Shown here one piece after another: positions 1 through 11,696 of a stretch of 64,000 nucleotides of DNA; the first letter of the stretch is position 1; every line of letters begins with the position of its first letter. The translations under genes and the position numbers were made by a program. This stretch comes from Reclinomonas americana ATCC 50394 (Eukaryota; Jakobida; Jakobea; Jakobida), in the NCBI GenBank assembly GCA_048213135.1, contig PS015063.1, positions 106,281 through 170,280 of the forward strand, written 5' to 3'. The notes below the pieces were generated by a model, which worked only from the letters and a program-made list of their open reading frames with translations, made no database searches and was not told where the DNA came from.

Positions 1-2203
1 CCAGAACACGGCAAAGTACGTGAACAGCGATGCGGCGGTCTCGATGACACCAATCTGCAGGAACGCATTGCGCAGCAGCTTGCCGTCGACAAGCTTCTCG
101 TCATTGCGGCGCGTGTCGAGCGGATCGATGTTGCTCTGCTTCGGCGGCGGAGTATTGGCCTGACGAGCCAGACGCTGCGCGGGTGGCGAAGGGCCGGCAC
201 TGGCTTCCTCCGACACGCGGAACACATCAGCGCCAACAGCCTGCAGAGGGGTGCGGGTCGGAGGTTTCGGCGGGATTACACGACGGCGCGGGAACCTGAG
301 TGTGAGGGAAAAAAGAGGGAGATGCTGATGAATATGCAGGCGTATATACGCAACGTCGTCCCGCTCTCGTGAACGCAACTTGGTCATCAAATCGCCCTCA
401 GCCGGTTCGTACGCCAGTGAAAAGGCTGGCGACAATAACTTGTGAGCAAAAAGAAGAGAGTGTAGCAATGCGCTACGCGTCACGCTTGCTCACCAGGCAA
501 CAGCTCGGTACCCAGATCAGTGAACAGAATGAGCAGCGCAGACATGGGCAGCGGAATGCCAATCACAATGAACAGCAGGAACGGAATCACTTCCGGAATG
601 ATGTGCGTGAGCGTGTAGTTGATCGACTTTTTCAGGTTCTCAAAAATCAGACGCCCTACCGAACAACATCAATGACGATGAGTGCGACAAAGGAGAGCAA
701 GAGAGGCATGCTCAGTGACACCGCACCTTCTTGGACACCGACGGCGACTGTGGCAAAATTGTCATCCATCAAAATCATAGCGGCGGCCTCCTTGGACACA
801 TCACTGCCGGAGATGCCCATCGAGATGCCCAAATCAGCCTGCCTCAACGCAGGGGAGTCATTGACACCGCCGCCTGCAAGCTGACAGCGTGAGCTGCGAA
901 CGAGTGATATAATAGGACATTTCGTCAAGCTCCTCCTCACCAGTGACAGCGACGACGTGGCCCCATTCTTGGGCACGGCGCACGATTTCCAGCTTGTGCG
1001 CGGGTGATGTACTGTGGTGATTGAAGTGAGAAGCTGTGGAGAGAATACAGAAAGAGTGGACAAGCACCAACGACAACCTGACGCACAATATCTCCGCACA
1101 AAGAACGCCTCCAAGAAAGAAGAAGCGAGAGAGAGAAGGAAAAAAAGGAAAAGGAAAAGAAAAGGAGAAGAAGAAGTAGAAGCGAGAGAGAGAGAGACAT
1201 AGAGTGAGACAGACAGAGAGACAGAGAGAGAGATAGTGCAGGAGACCGAGAATCACACACATGAGCATAAACCTCTTTCCATTCACCTTCCCTTCTCCCT
1301 CACCCTTCTCTCTGCCATCTCCCTCTCCCTTTCTCCGGCAATCACTAACCGCGCAAAGATAACCTCCGCCTTGGACAAAATAGTGTACCACGTCCAATCT
1401 GTGAGCGAATCGATCTTGTCACCGTGAATGACGACGGCCTCGTAATCTTCTTCAGCCACTTGGTCCTCGGTGACTCCACGGATCATCGCCACGTCCTCAC
1501 GCTTGTGTCCACGGATAATGCCGACTTGGCGGCCAATGGCTTCGGCAGTGAGCGGATGATCACCCGTGACCATCATGACACGGATACCGGCGCGACGGCA
1601 CTGCAACGACACACAATTGAGTTACTGACACAATGGAGGCTGCGGTGAATGCAGGCATTGATACGTACCGTCTCAATGGCTTCTTGCACACCATGCTTCG
1701 GCGGATCCTGAGTGTTCGGCGAAAATGAGGACTCGGAATGCACACACACACACACACAGTCCATCTCTCTCCGCATCTCACCTCGAGGCCAATCATGCCA
1801 ACAAAGCAGTAGCCGTTCTCCGGGTAGTTTGGCGGCTCAATGGTGAATGTGTAGTCCGGCTGCGCCATTGGTCCGTGCAGCTCGAGGGTCGCAAAAGCGA
1901 GCACACGCTGACCCTTGCCAGCGATAGCCGTCAAGGCATCGTCGAATGCCTCAACAAAATCCTCGTTCACTGGTTGCAGGTTGCCGCCGAGGAAGAAGCT
2001 ACGCGAGCAGCGACGTAAAACTTGCTCGGGGGCGCCCTGAGAAGGGGAGAAGGGATGGTGAGGGAAGGGAAGGGATAAGAAGAGGGAGGGTGGGGAAGAG
2101 AGGGGAGGAAGGTGACAGAGGGGAAAGGAGAGTAGAGAACAGAGAGTGGGAGTGGGAATGAAACACAGGGAGTGAACCGGGCGGGCACTTGCGAGAGACA
2201 GAC

Positions 2204-2235
<32 letters not shown>

Positions 2236-5200
2236 GGCGAGCGAGAAAAGGGAGAGAAGAAGAAGAGGGAGGGTGGGGAGGGGAAATAGTAACACGATTG
2301 CTTTCTTGCGCACCTTGATGTACAACACACGACTACCGTCAGGGCGCTCGCAAACCACCACATGGGAGAGGTCGTAGGGGAAAGGCACTTCGAAAATCGT
2401 CTTCAAGCGATGCCCCACCTGCACCGACGCGAACAGGATGAGAAGCACGTACACGAAACACACNNNNNNNNNNNNNNNNNNNNNNNNNNNNNNNNNNNNN
2501 NNNNNNNNNNNNNNNNNNNNNNNNNNNNNNNNNNNNNNNNNNNNNNNNNNNNNNNNNNNNNNNNNNNNNNNNNNNNNNNNNNNNNNNNNNNNNNNNNNNN
2601 NNNNNNNNNNNNNNNNNNNNNNNNNNNNNNNNNNNNNGAGAGAGAGAGAGAGAGAGAGAGGGGGGAGGGAGGGAGAGAGCAAGCAAGAGAGAGAGAGAGA
2701 GACGAAAAGATGTCAGGGAATCAAAAGACTCATCTCCCTTCAAGAAACAAAGCGTAATCGCAATCCACATCCCTTCCAGCAAACTCACCGATTGCACACA
2801 GACGCCATGTCAAGTAGCATGGCCGCGGCTTGGCTCTCCGGCTCGAAAATGTTCACGTCTGGCGGAATCGGCAGTCCGGGAGGCACCACGCGGTACTGCG
2901 TGCCGTCGCACCAGCAGCTCACGACAGTCATGCGGTTTTGGGTCAGGGTTCCTGTGGAGGGGTCAGCACACAAGGGAATCACACACGATCTGGCTCATAC
3001 ACTGACCAGTCTTGTCGGACGCCAGCAGGGTCACCGTTCCTGCGATCGGCAACAGAAACGGTGAGAAGAAGGGCACTACGCTCATTCTCTTTTTCATGGT
3101 TTTCTGCAGGTGAACGACTCAGAAAAAGAAGAGTGAAAACGGGACGACTGAAAGGAAGCTCCCGGTCGTTTCTCACTCTGGAAACCAAAGCATACCAATC
3201 GGTAACTAACGAGACATGCACAAGTTTGTACTGCACGAAACCTACGTTTCGTCCACAGTAGTTGCAGGTCATCTCCCTTTCCCTCTATTTCTCTCATTGC
3301 AACATGCAACTCACCGAGGGTATCCACAGCATGCAAGTTCTTCACCAGCACGTTCTTGGCAGCCATGCGCTTGGCGGCAATGGTCAGCAGCAGCTGTAAC
3401 ACACTTGGTGAGCGGGTGTAACAGACGCGCACGACACACACGCAGCAGGGCCTCTCAACTGTCACGGTGGAAGGCAGTCCTTGCGGCACGCTGTTGCAGG
3501 GAGATCATGATAGTCAAACACGCTGTCTACCACACCCGCCAAGTGGGTGTGGAGCAAGAAACGCAACAAAGCGACGACAATTCCAATGGCAATGATGAAA
3601 TTCTGCGAGATCGAGTAGCCTGCGCGCGGATGCATATTGAGGTCACACTTCCATGCAAGATCTACCATCGTCATCAACGCACCGACAATGATGCCAATGA
3701 TGAAGAAAATGATGGCCACTGTGACGGCAATGATGCCGACGCGGATGACCAGGTGGTGAATTTCCTGCTCAGAACACCAATTCAGTGAACCGGTACCGAT
3801 CGGGGTGTGAGTGAGGCTGTACGAGTGACACACCTTCGATATGGGCGACGTGCGGTATCTCCTTCTCGACGCATACCCTGTCGAGGCAATCTGACCCAGC
3901 ACCGTGTTGTCTCCCGTGCGGATAACAATGCCTGCGACGGAGAAGTCAGTTTTGAGACAGCACAGACCGCTTCCGTGATCACAGAACCATCGGCCTCGCC
4001 ACGAAATACACTGGTGCCGTAGAACAGCAGATTGTTGGCCTCCAGAGGATTGATCTTGTCCGAAGTGATGACCGTCTTGTCCTTCAGGTATCCATTGCCA
4101 GTCAGCGACGATTCGTCGACCTGCTCATACACGGGAGTGAGTACACGGACAAGGACGACGGGAAGGAAACAGGCAAACGCGACCACACCATGACACCACG
4201 AACGGCACACACACGCATATCGGCGGGAATCTTGTCACCGCCACGCACGGTGACCACGTCGCCAACGACCAGGTTGGCGGCGGGCACACGACGAACTTGG
4301 CCGTTGCGGCACACCGTGGTCTCGGGCGGCAGCAGACTGGCGAAATCGGCAAAGATGCTGGCCGACTTGAGCTCTTGCACAAAGGCGATGGTGGCGTTCA
4401 TGATGACCGTGATGAAGAGCAGCGCGCCGAGAATGTACTGCGAAAGGGGAAGGGATGAGGTGGGGAAGGGATATGGTGGGGAAGGGATATGGTGGGAAAG
4501 GGATAAAGAGGGGAAGGGGAGAAGGGTGGAGGAGGAGAGGTGGAAGGAAGGTCAGGGGAAGAAGGATGAAGAGAAAGATCAAGAAGAGAGCAGCAGAGCG
4601 AGAGAAGAGAGAAGTCAGAAAAGACATGAGTTTTGTGGTGGAGAAGTAAAACTGGAAGAGGAAGAGAGGGAAGAGAAGAGAAGCGGGAAAGGGGAGAGAA
4701 AGGACCAGGAGTTGAAGCTCGCAAAGGGGCGAGAGCGGTAAAGGAAGAGAAAAGAGGAAGGAAAAGTGGGAAGCGGAAACCTAAGGACAGAAAGGGATTC
4801 AACATAGGAGCGAGTCGATGGAGAGGAGTAAGTGGGGCATGGAGACGGGAGGTAACAAGGAAAGGATTCCACAGATGAGCGAGATTTCGAGGTGGGAGAG
4901 GGAGGAGAGGAATAACTTGAAACGGGAGGCCACAAGAAGAGGATTCTGATAGGTATGGAGGAGCGAAGAGCAGAGAAGCGCAGAACAGAGGAAGCGACCT
5001 GGATGAAAACTCGGCACAGACACTTTAGTCAACTGGAGGATATGTACGCAACATTTTCAATCAGGGTCGGGTCCGCGATAACGAGCAAGAAGCTGATGAC
5101 GCCGACTGCCAACAGCAGGTACGCGAAAAAGTCGTGGAAGCACCGCAAGTACAGCACGCTGTGGTAGCGTGTGAGTCGCAAGTTGCTCAATTGCGCTCGC

Positions 5201-6437
5201 AATGTGACGCAACAAGGGATGAATCTTCTTGGGCGGCGTGACGCAGTTCGGGCCGTTAGTGGCCAAGCGGCGTGCCGCCTCCTCGTCCGACAGGCCTTGG
5301 TTCTCTCTGGGGTCGTGGGCGACACGAGTGCCGAGTTTCTCGGCGACCATGAGAACGGGGCTGAGGTGTTCTTGCTGTGGGAGGAGGAGGGTGAGAAAAG
5401 AGAAAGGGATGGGGGAAGAGGGGACAGGAGAGGGAAGGGGGAGGATAGAGAAATGAAACGGCGAGAAAACATCGGAATAACGCAGATGGTTCTTTGTCTC
5501 TTTCCTGTCCGTCAGTTGAGCCACTTCTACTCTTGTCCTCTCCCTCGCGGTCTCTGTCGTGGAATGTAAAGACAGTAGAAATAGAGAGGGTGACCTTCTC
5601 TCCGTTCCCTCTACGCCATGCTGCAAGCGAGCGGCAGCGGAGGAGCAGTAACACAGAGAATGAACGAAAGGTGAAATGGGGAAGCAAGCAAGTTTGGGAG
5701 ACACACTGGCACGACAGTGGGAAGACAGCAATTGGCAAGCACCGTGCAGGAGACGGGGAATGAGAGCACCAACACTGTGTTTGTGTGATAGAGAGAGAGA
5801 GCAAGGAAGAGGAAGAAAACAGGCTCTGAAATCGGGAAGTGTGAGAGAACGGCAACACACGATGAGGCAGATGTGTGTGTGTGTGCGAGAAAGAGGGGGT
5901 GGGTGGGGTGAGCCGAATAACAGCGTGAACAACAGGGAATAAAGAGACGATGCCCGCGGCTTGGAGAGGACTTTGCCTCCCATCTCCCACACTATACCAC
6001 TCCTAACGCAACAATACCGGCACACTTAGTGACCGTAGCACGCTCCTCCTCCGTCAGGCGCACCGGTGTAAGGCGCGACACCGAGTAGGGATCGAACTCA
6101 CGAAGCTCAAGAGGCAGCGCCTGGCGAATCTCATTGCTCTTGGTGGAAATGGTGGTGGTGGATACGGGCGACTGCGGAGTCGGGCGATCGCGACTCGAGT
6201 GGCCACCACTGAGCGCTGGCGATGAAGGACCTGCAGCAGGATCGGAAGAGGGTATCTCAATGTCCTTTGCAGGAATGCATGCGTGAGCAATCAACAATGT
6301 CAACAGTGACCATGTGTTAACTGAGAAACGCAACAATCGCTGTGACATCGACTGTGTGGTGAGAGCGCGCGTCGGTTCCGAGCAGCGACTGAGACCGCTC
6401 TTCTCGGCGTTTCGAGCCCGCAACAACATCACCTGTG
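1..6437 (-). CDS. P-type ATPase, IIC (Na+/K+-ATPase alpha-like) subfamily, 3' end cut by window edge
   Basis: Multi-exon gene for a cation pump alpha subunit of the plasma membrane or endomembranes. In order along the minus strand: N-terminal region ([11 protein letters not shown], ~5300-5230), M1 (~5160-5050), actuator domain ([19 protein letters not shown] ~4300-4210; [10 protein letters not shown] ~4125; [16 protein letters not shown]), M3/M4 ending [11 protein letters not shown] (~3480), phosphorylation motif [11 protein letters not shown] split at ~3008/2953, KGAPEQVL (~2030), DPPK (~1705), [13 protein letters not shown] (~1565), GGVNDSPAL (~870), M5-M6 ([17 protein letters not shown] to [10 protein letters not shown], 655-494; [11 protein letters not shown] from 425), an enlarged L6/7 loop and M7 (295-1). 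M8-M10 lie outside. The order and the ENPLE-like block match Na,K/H,K-ATPases. Odd: TGES reads TGNG and TGDGVND reads TGGGVND, so normal catalysis is doubtful. The first coding exon is uncertain (exon pieces at ~6437-6335 and ~6270-6013); an N-gap at 2464-2637 lies in an intron. Confidence 0.9.
2464..2637. other. assembly gap in ATPase intron
   Basis: 174 N, bordered on the right by a (GA)n tract at 2638-2705. The flanking exons (LLDMASVCN side and [18 protein letters not shown] side) read as ATPase, so the gap lies in intron sequence or removes at most a small exon. Confidence 0.95.
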
Positions 6438-7288
6438 AGAGTGAGTGAGAGAGGCGGACAAGAGAGTGGAGGCGGACACACACACTCGCCCTTCTCCACC
6501 ACCTCTCTTACACACAAGGAAAGAATGTGACTCGCCTCTCTATTGTCTCACCCAGCGCACACAGGCGCACACATCACATAGGAAGATATATATTGACATA
6601 TTTAGAGTGTGAGTGCACGTGGTTCACTTGCGTCTCTGTGCGCGTGCAAACAGCAAACAAGCACGCGAGAGAATATGAGCGAGTGCGCGCGTGCACAACG
6701 AAACGCGCGCGAACATGCACAATGGGCGGACTCTTTGGTGCGCAGTGATGGCTATATACCTTGACTCTCAGCCTCACCGCCTGCATGATCGCCACTGAGC
6801 ATTGCTGTGCAGTTAGTGCTGATATCGCCGTGTGGTTTCTCTGTGTCCTGTGCGCGCGAGAAAAACCAACGACGATTGTACAAGCAACAGCCGTCTTGAT
6901 GACCACAGCCGACCAGAATTGTCAACATAATCACCAGTCGTCTTCAAGGCAGTTGTTGGTTTTTTTGTGCGCTGTGTTACTTGGAGCGTCGAACAAGTCG
7001 AAATCGGCGATGTGAACTTGACGCACTTGCACACACGCTCAGTGTTTATCTGCGGTCGTACTCGGCACGTCTTGATCTTCGTGAACATGCCGAAGCAAAG
7101 CCGGGTCCGACGTCAAATCCATGTGCACGGTCGCGGTTTCTCGCTATAGCATTTGGAAACCTCGACATCTCTGCGGCTGATTGTAAATTTAAAAGACGTT
7201 GTACCACGTCCTTTGCATGCCCAGCCACCTTCACTCTCTGTTACGAGAAAAGCAGCAAGCACAGACATCACCAGCACCAGCACCCGCC
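6438..7288. other. intergenic region between two minus-strand genes
   Basis: About 850 bases between the first recognisable ATPase exon and the stop of the upstream secreted-protein gene. It may contain a short first exon of the ATPase: an ATG at ~6788 is followed by GT dinucleotides, but the joining phase does not clearly work. An AT-rich stretch on the minus strand at 6586-6593 could be a TATA element. Nothing else recognisable. Confidence 0.5.
6586..6593 (-). promoter_or_regulatory. possible TATA element upstream of ATPase
   Basis: An eight-base alternating AT run in otherwise GC-rich sequence, 150 bases upstream of the first probable ATPase exon. Assigned from composition and position only. 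Confidence 0.2.
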
Positions 7289-8951
7289 TCACGGAGTGGT
7301 CGTCCGGATCTTCAGGCCAATGGCGTAGTTGAACGTGGTGATCTGGGTCGACGTGTTGCAGCGATCGTAGCTTCGCATCGCACTCCACACGAACGGCTGG
7401 GAGCTCGTGGCCGCAGCGCTCACGTCGTACACGCCGGCAAGTTGGGTCGAATTAATCAGCTTCTTGCTGATGTAGCCGACTGCCGACAAAAAGAGACCCT
7501 TCTCGTTATTCACTGTCGAGCAATAGATCGGCAGTGCTGTGTTGGAAAGAGGGGGCAGATCAGACATGTGCGCTTGTATAGAACACGCAGCAAACGAAGA
7601 GAAAACGAAACCAGTACGAGCGGGACCGGGAGAGTAGATAATCGAAAACCCGATGCCGCCACCGATCACACTCCAGCCCTCGTTGACGGGCACCGTGGTG
7701 CTGTAGAGCGGGTGTCGGTAGCCGATGTTTACCGGCGATCCCTGTTCGAAATATGTGACACGTGAGGTTGTCTGCAACTGGACCTGTTGCGGATTGCGGG
7801 GGCGCAAGCTGAGCGCGTACACCGTGGTGTCGCAGCTATACTGTAGCGATATAGCACACGCACACACACACAAACACACGAAAATTGGTTCAAAACGGTG
7901 ACTCAAAATGTACGGCAGACCACCACGAAGTCATCGCAACATAGCTAGCGCCGCCAGCGTGCAGGTTGATTCTTCCAATCCAGAACCCCGGCACCATCTC
8001 TTGGTTGCCTTGCATGAAAGGAGTGGACCCAATAACTGCGCAGGCCCGAATACCGACACCGGGCGTGGGCTCGCTGGAGATGCCTCCAGTGACCGTGACG
8101 CCCGCGTTGGCAGCGGGGTATGCGTAGTACTCATTCTGTGCGGAAGGTGGGTGGTGAGGAGAGGCAAGGGAGGGTATGCCTTTCGAGATCTGTGTCTTCA
8201 TCTCTTCCTCCTTCTCCTGCTCATCTTCTTCTTTCTGGAGGGAGACTCTCACCTGAATGTTCGAGGCGCTTCCCCGAGCGCTGACTACGGCGCTCTGGGT
8301 GAGAATCACGTCGTAGGGGCCAGTGGAGTCGAGAATAGCGTACGCATAGCACCGCAGGCGTACGGCACAGTTGACAGTGGTGTAATCCGCCTGCACAGAT
8401 AGGTGATGAGAGGGACGACAGCAACAACAGAGAGACACTCATCATCAAAGTGCGACTGACCACCGCCTTGCCGTACCAGCCGTAGAGGCCGGAGGCGGAA
8501 TCGAGGATCGGGCGAGTCGTGGTGATCAAGAAGCCCTTGGTGGTGTTGTTGTCACAAGCGACCCCTTGAGGAGGAGGAACGTTTATGGGGAAGTTCTCGA
8601 TGACGACTGAGCCACCGACGATTCTGTGTGTGTTGGGCACAGTGACCTTGCATTGGGCGACAGTGGCACTGAAGGGGAAGTTGTAGCCGGAGAACACAAT
8701 GACTTCGGGAGCGGTGAAGGTGACGCCTCCCGCACCAGCGGTGGTGGACGCCTCCGACAGTGTCTCCATGAAGTCGTACATCTGCAGAGGAGCAGGGTGA
8801 GAGAGAGAGGGGAAGGAGAAGAGAGGGAGAAGAGAGGGGAGAACGAAACCGGGCCCGTGTTGCTGTTCTCTCCGAGGTCGGCCTGCACCAGCAACAGTGT
8901 CGATGCCAGCAGCAGCGCAGCGATGGCTGCAATCACAAAGTTGACGCGCAT
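7289..8951 (-). CDS. secreted protein of unknown family (~410 aa, 6 exons)
   Basis: Starts at the ATG at 8951 with a clear signal peptide (MRVNFVIAAIAALLLAS, then STLLLVQA) and ends at TGA 7289-7291. Exons join in frame: 8951-~8853 (ends NTGP), ~8782-8465 (MYDFMETLSEAS to WYGKA), ~8394-8253 (ADYTTVNCAVRL to ASNIQ), ~8136-7915 (NEYYAYPAANAG to TSWWSA), ~7844-7625 (YSCDTTVYALSL to PGPARTG), ~7535-7289 (ALPIYCSTVNNE to KIRTTTP). The mature part is rich in Gly, Ser, Thr and Val, with scattered Cys and no transmembrane segment, suggesting a beta-rich extracellular protein. I do not recognise the family. It lies in tandem upstream of the ATPase with no evident functional link. Confidence 0.75.
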
Positions 8952-9714
8952 GGTGTTCTCTCTCTTGATGATGGAAGAATGAAAGAAATGTGCGATGATG
9001 GTTTTCGCGCGCGCGCGAACACTCATCATATTTCCGAGTCGAAAAAACGAACGCCACTTGCCCGTGTTGCAAGGGCTCTCTGAATAGTGTCGGCGGAAAC
9101 AGCATCGTCTGCATGCCGACAGTGCAGAGATGCACGGTGTGCGCTGGGCGCGAAAAATGCCCGTTACTATTGTTTCGCGCGCTCTGTCCACAGCGAATCT
9201 GAGGGGGAAAAGAGGGAGGAGGAAGGAGGAGAGAGGGAGGCGGAGAGGGCAGTGAGGAGAGAGGGAGAGGGAGTGGAGAGGAGAGAGGAGTGAGGGAGAC
9301 CAAAACGGTGCGGAAGAATCACAAAACCAAGACAGAAACCATCATCTTCTCACCTGTTCAGGGGACAGCGTGCACTTGATGGTGGTGGTGTGGTGGTGGA
9401 GGTGATGGTGGTGGTGGTGACAACCATTCGAAAACGATGGGGATGCTTGTCAAACCAATCTGACAGGAAACAGCAAGTTAGAGAGGAAAGGAGGCGAGGG
9501 ACAGGCACAGGAGTGAGACAGGGAACTCGCGGAGCAAACGGATGGAGAGCGGGAATCAGGGGCACTAAGAGTGAAGATGTCAGAGAAAGAGGACATAAGA
9601 GAGAGAGGGGGGGGGGGCAGATCTAGAGGAGAGCGAGCTGTCGGAAAAATGAGACAGAACTTGGATGAAGGGCAAGACAGAGCGGTGCTGATGTGACAAG
9701 GGTACAGAGGAGAG
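8952..9714. other. noncoding region upstream of the secreted-protein gene
   Basis: Contains a purine-rich block (9199-9300) and a (GTG)n-type tract at 9378-9422. A minus-strand donor-like site at ~9352 follows a short open stretch, but no start or homology supports an exon there. Confidence 0.5.
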
Positions 9715-9917
<203 letters not shown>

Positions 9918-10855
9918 NNNNNNNNNNNNNNNNNNNNNNNNNNNNNNNNNNNNNNNNNNNNNNNNNNNNNNNNNNNNNNNNNNNNNNNNNNNNNNNNNNN
10001 NNNNNNNNNNNNNNNNNNNNNNNNNNNNNNNNNNNNNNNNNNNNNNNNNNNNNNNNNNNNNNNNNNNNNNNNNNNNNNNNNNNNNNNNNNNNNNNNNNNN
10101 NNNNNNNNNNNNNNNNNNNNNNNNNNNNNNNNNNNNNNNNNNNNNNNNNNNNNNNNNNNNNNNNNNNNNNNNNNNNNNNNNNNNNNNNNNNNNNNNNNNN
10201 NNNNNNNNNNNNNNNNNNNNNNNNNNNNNNNNNNNNNNNNNNNNNNNNNNNNNNNNNNNNNNNNNNNNNNNNNNNNNNNNNNNNNNNNNNNNNNNNNNNN
10301 NNNNNNNNNNNNNNNNNNNNNNNNNNNNNNNNNNNNNNNNNNNNNNNNNNNNNNNNNNNNNNNNNNNNNNNNNNNNNNNNNNNNNNNNNNNNNNNNNNNN
10401 NNNNNNNNNNNNNNNNNNNNNNNNNNNNNNNNNNNNNNNNNNNNNNNNNNNNNNNNNNNNNNNNNNNNNNNNNNNNNNNNNNNNNNNNNNNNNNNNNNNN
10501 NNNNNNNNNNNNNNNNNNNNNNNNNNNNNNNNNNNNNNNNNNNNNNNNNNNNNNNNNNNNNNNNNNNNNNNNNNNNNNNNNNNNNNNNNNNNNNNNNNNN
10601 NNNNNNNNNNNNNNNNNNNNNNNNNNNNNNNNNNNNNNNNNNNNNNNNNNNNNNNNNNNNNNNNNNNNNNNNNNNNNNNNNNNNNNNNNNNNNNNNNNNN
10701 NNNNNNNNNNNNNNNNNNNNNNNNNNNNNNNNNNNNNNNNNNNNNNNNNNNNNNNNNNNNNNNNNNNNNNNNNNNNNNNNNNNNNNNNNNNNNNNNNNNN
10801 NNNNNNNNNNNNNNNNNNNNNNNNNNNNNNNNNNNNNNNNNNNNNNNNNNNNNNN
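9918..10855. other. assembly gap (938 N)
   Basis: Both borders are (GA)n, so the unresolved sequence is probably largely GA repeat. No gene can be called here. Confidence 0.95.
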
Positions 10856-10865
10856 GAGAGAGAGT

Positions 10866-10902
<37 letters not shown>

Positions 10903-11696
10903 GAGGAAAGGACTAAGGGTACAGAAGAGAACTTGGATGGGGGATGAGGAGGACTGGATACGGCGGTGAGACATGTGACAAGAGCACGGGAGAGAGCGGC
11001 CTGCCGGAGAAAAGGGAAAGAGAGCGATGATGCACAGGCCAGGTCACAATACAGGAGAGTTCACAATGGACATCAATGAAACGAGAACGGAAGCAAGGAA
11101 ATAACAGAGAGAAAGCATGCAGAAGAGAGAGAGAGAGAGGAGGGCTGTCGGAAAGAGGGAGAGAGCGACAATGCGCAGGGTACAATACAGGAGAGGGAAG
11201 GCATTCACGAACAGCAGGAGCAATGGAACGAGAGTGGAAACAACGACAGAAAGGAGAGCGATATCAAGAGGAAAGGACTGAGTGTACAGAAAAGCAGTAG
11301 GCATTCGAAAGAAACGGGCAGTGAGGGTGGTGCAAGAAAAAACGAGCAACCTATTGAAGAAGGACAACTCCAAATTACTGAGTGATAGAGAGAGCGAGGG
11401 TCTGGGCACAGGAGAGAAAGAGAGAAAGAGAGAGACCGAAGACGTAGGAGAAAGAGCACATGAGAGTGAAGGCATTCAGAACGAACCATGAATTACCGAG
11501 CAACGGAAAGATGGTGAGAAGGCGAGCGACAAAAACACACCAGAGAGAAAGTGACAGGGCGCTCTTGTTCTTCCAGGTTACGGATCAAAGTAAAGCAAGT
11601 GAAGACCAAGGGTACAGGAAAGCAAGACCGAGTCAGAGTGGACAGTGAACTACCTTGCAACACTCCGCAGCTTGCTGATATCGACACCGCACTCCA
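10856..11696. other. purine-rich noncoding sequence downstream of the unknown gene
   Basis: (GA)n at 10856-10905, then diverged A/G-rich sequence with weak internal repetition (phrases around gctgtcggaaagaggg and acaatgcgcagggta recur between 10990 and 11280). No supported exon before the stop codon at 11697. Confidence 0.5.

Noticed and set aside
5160-5215. Apparent frameshift before M1 of the ATPase
   Set aside because: A 53-base intron (GTTGCG...CACAG) joins HPF to VLYLRCF in the right phase.
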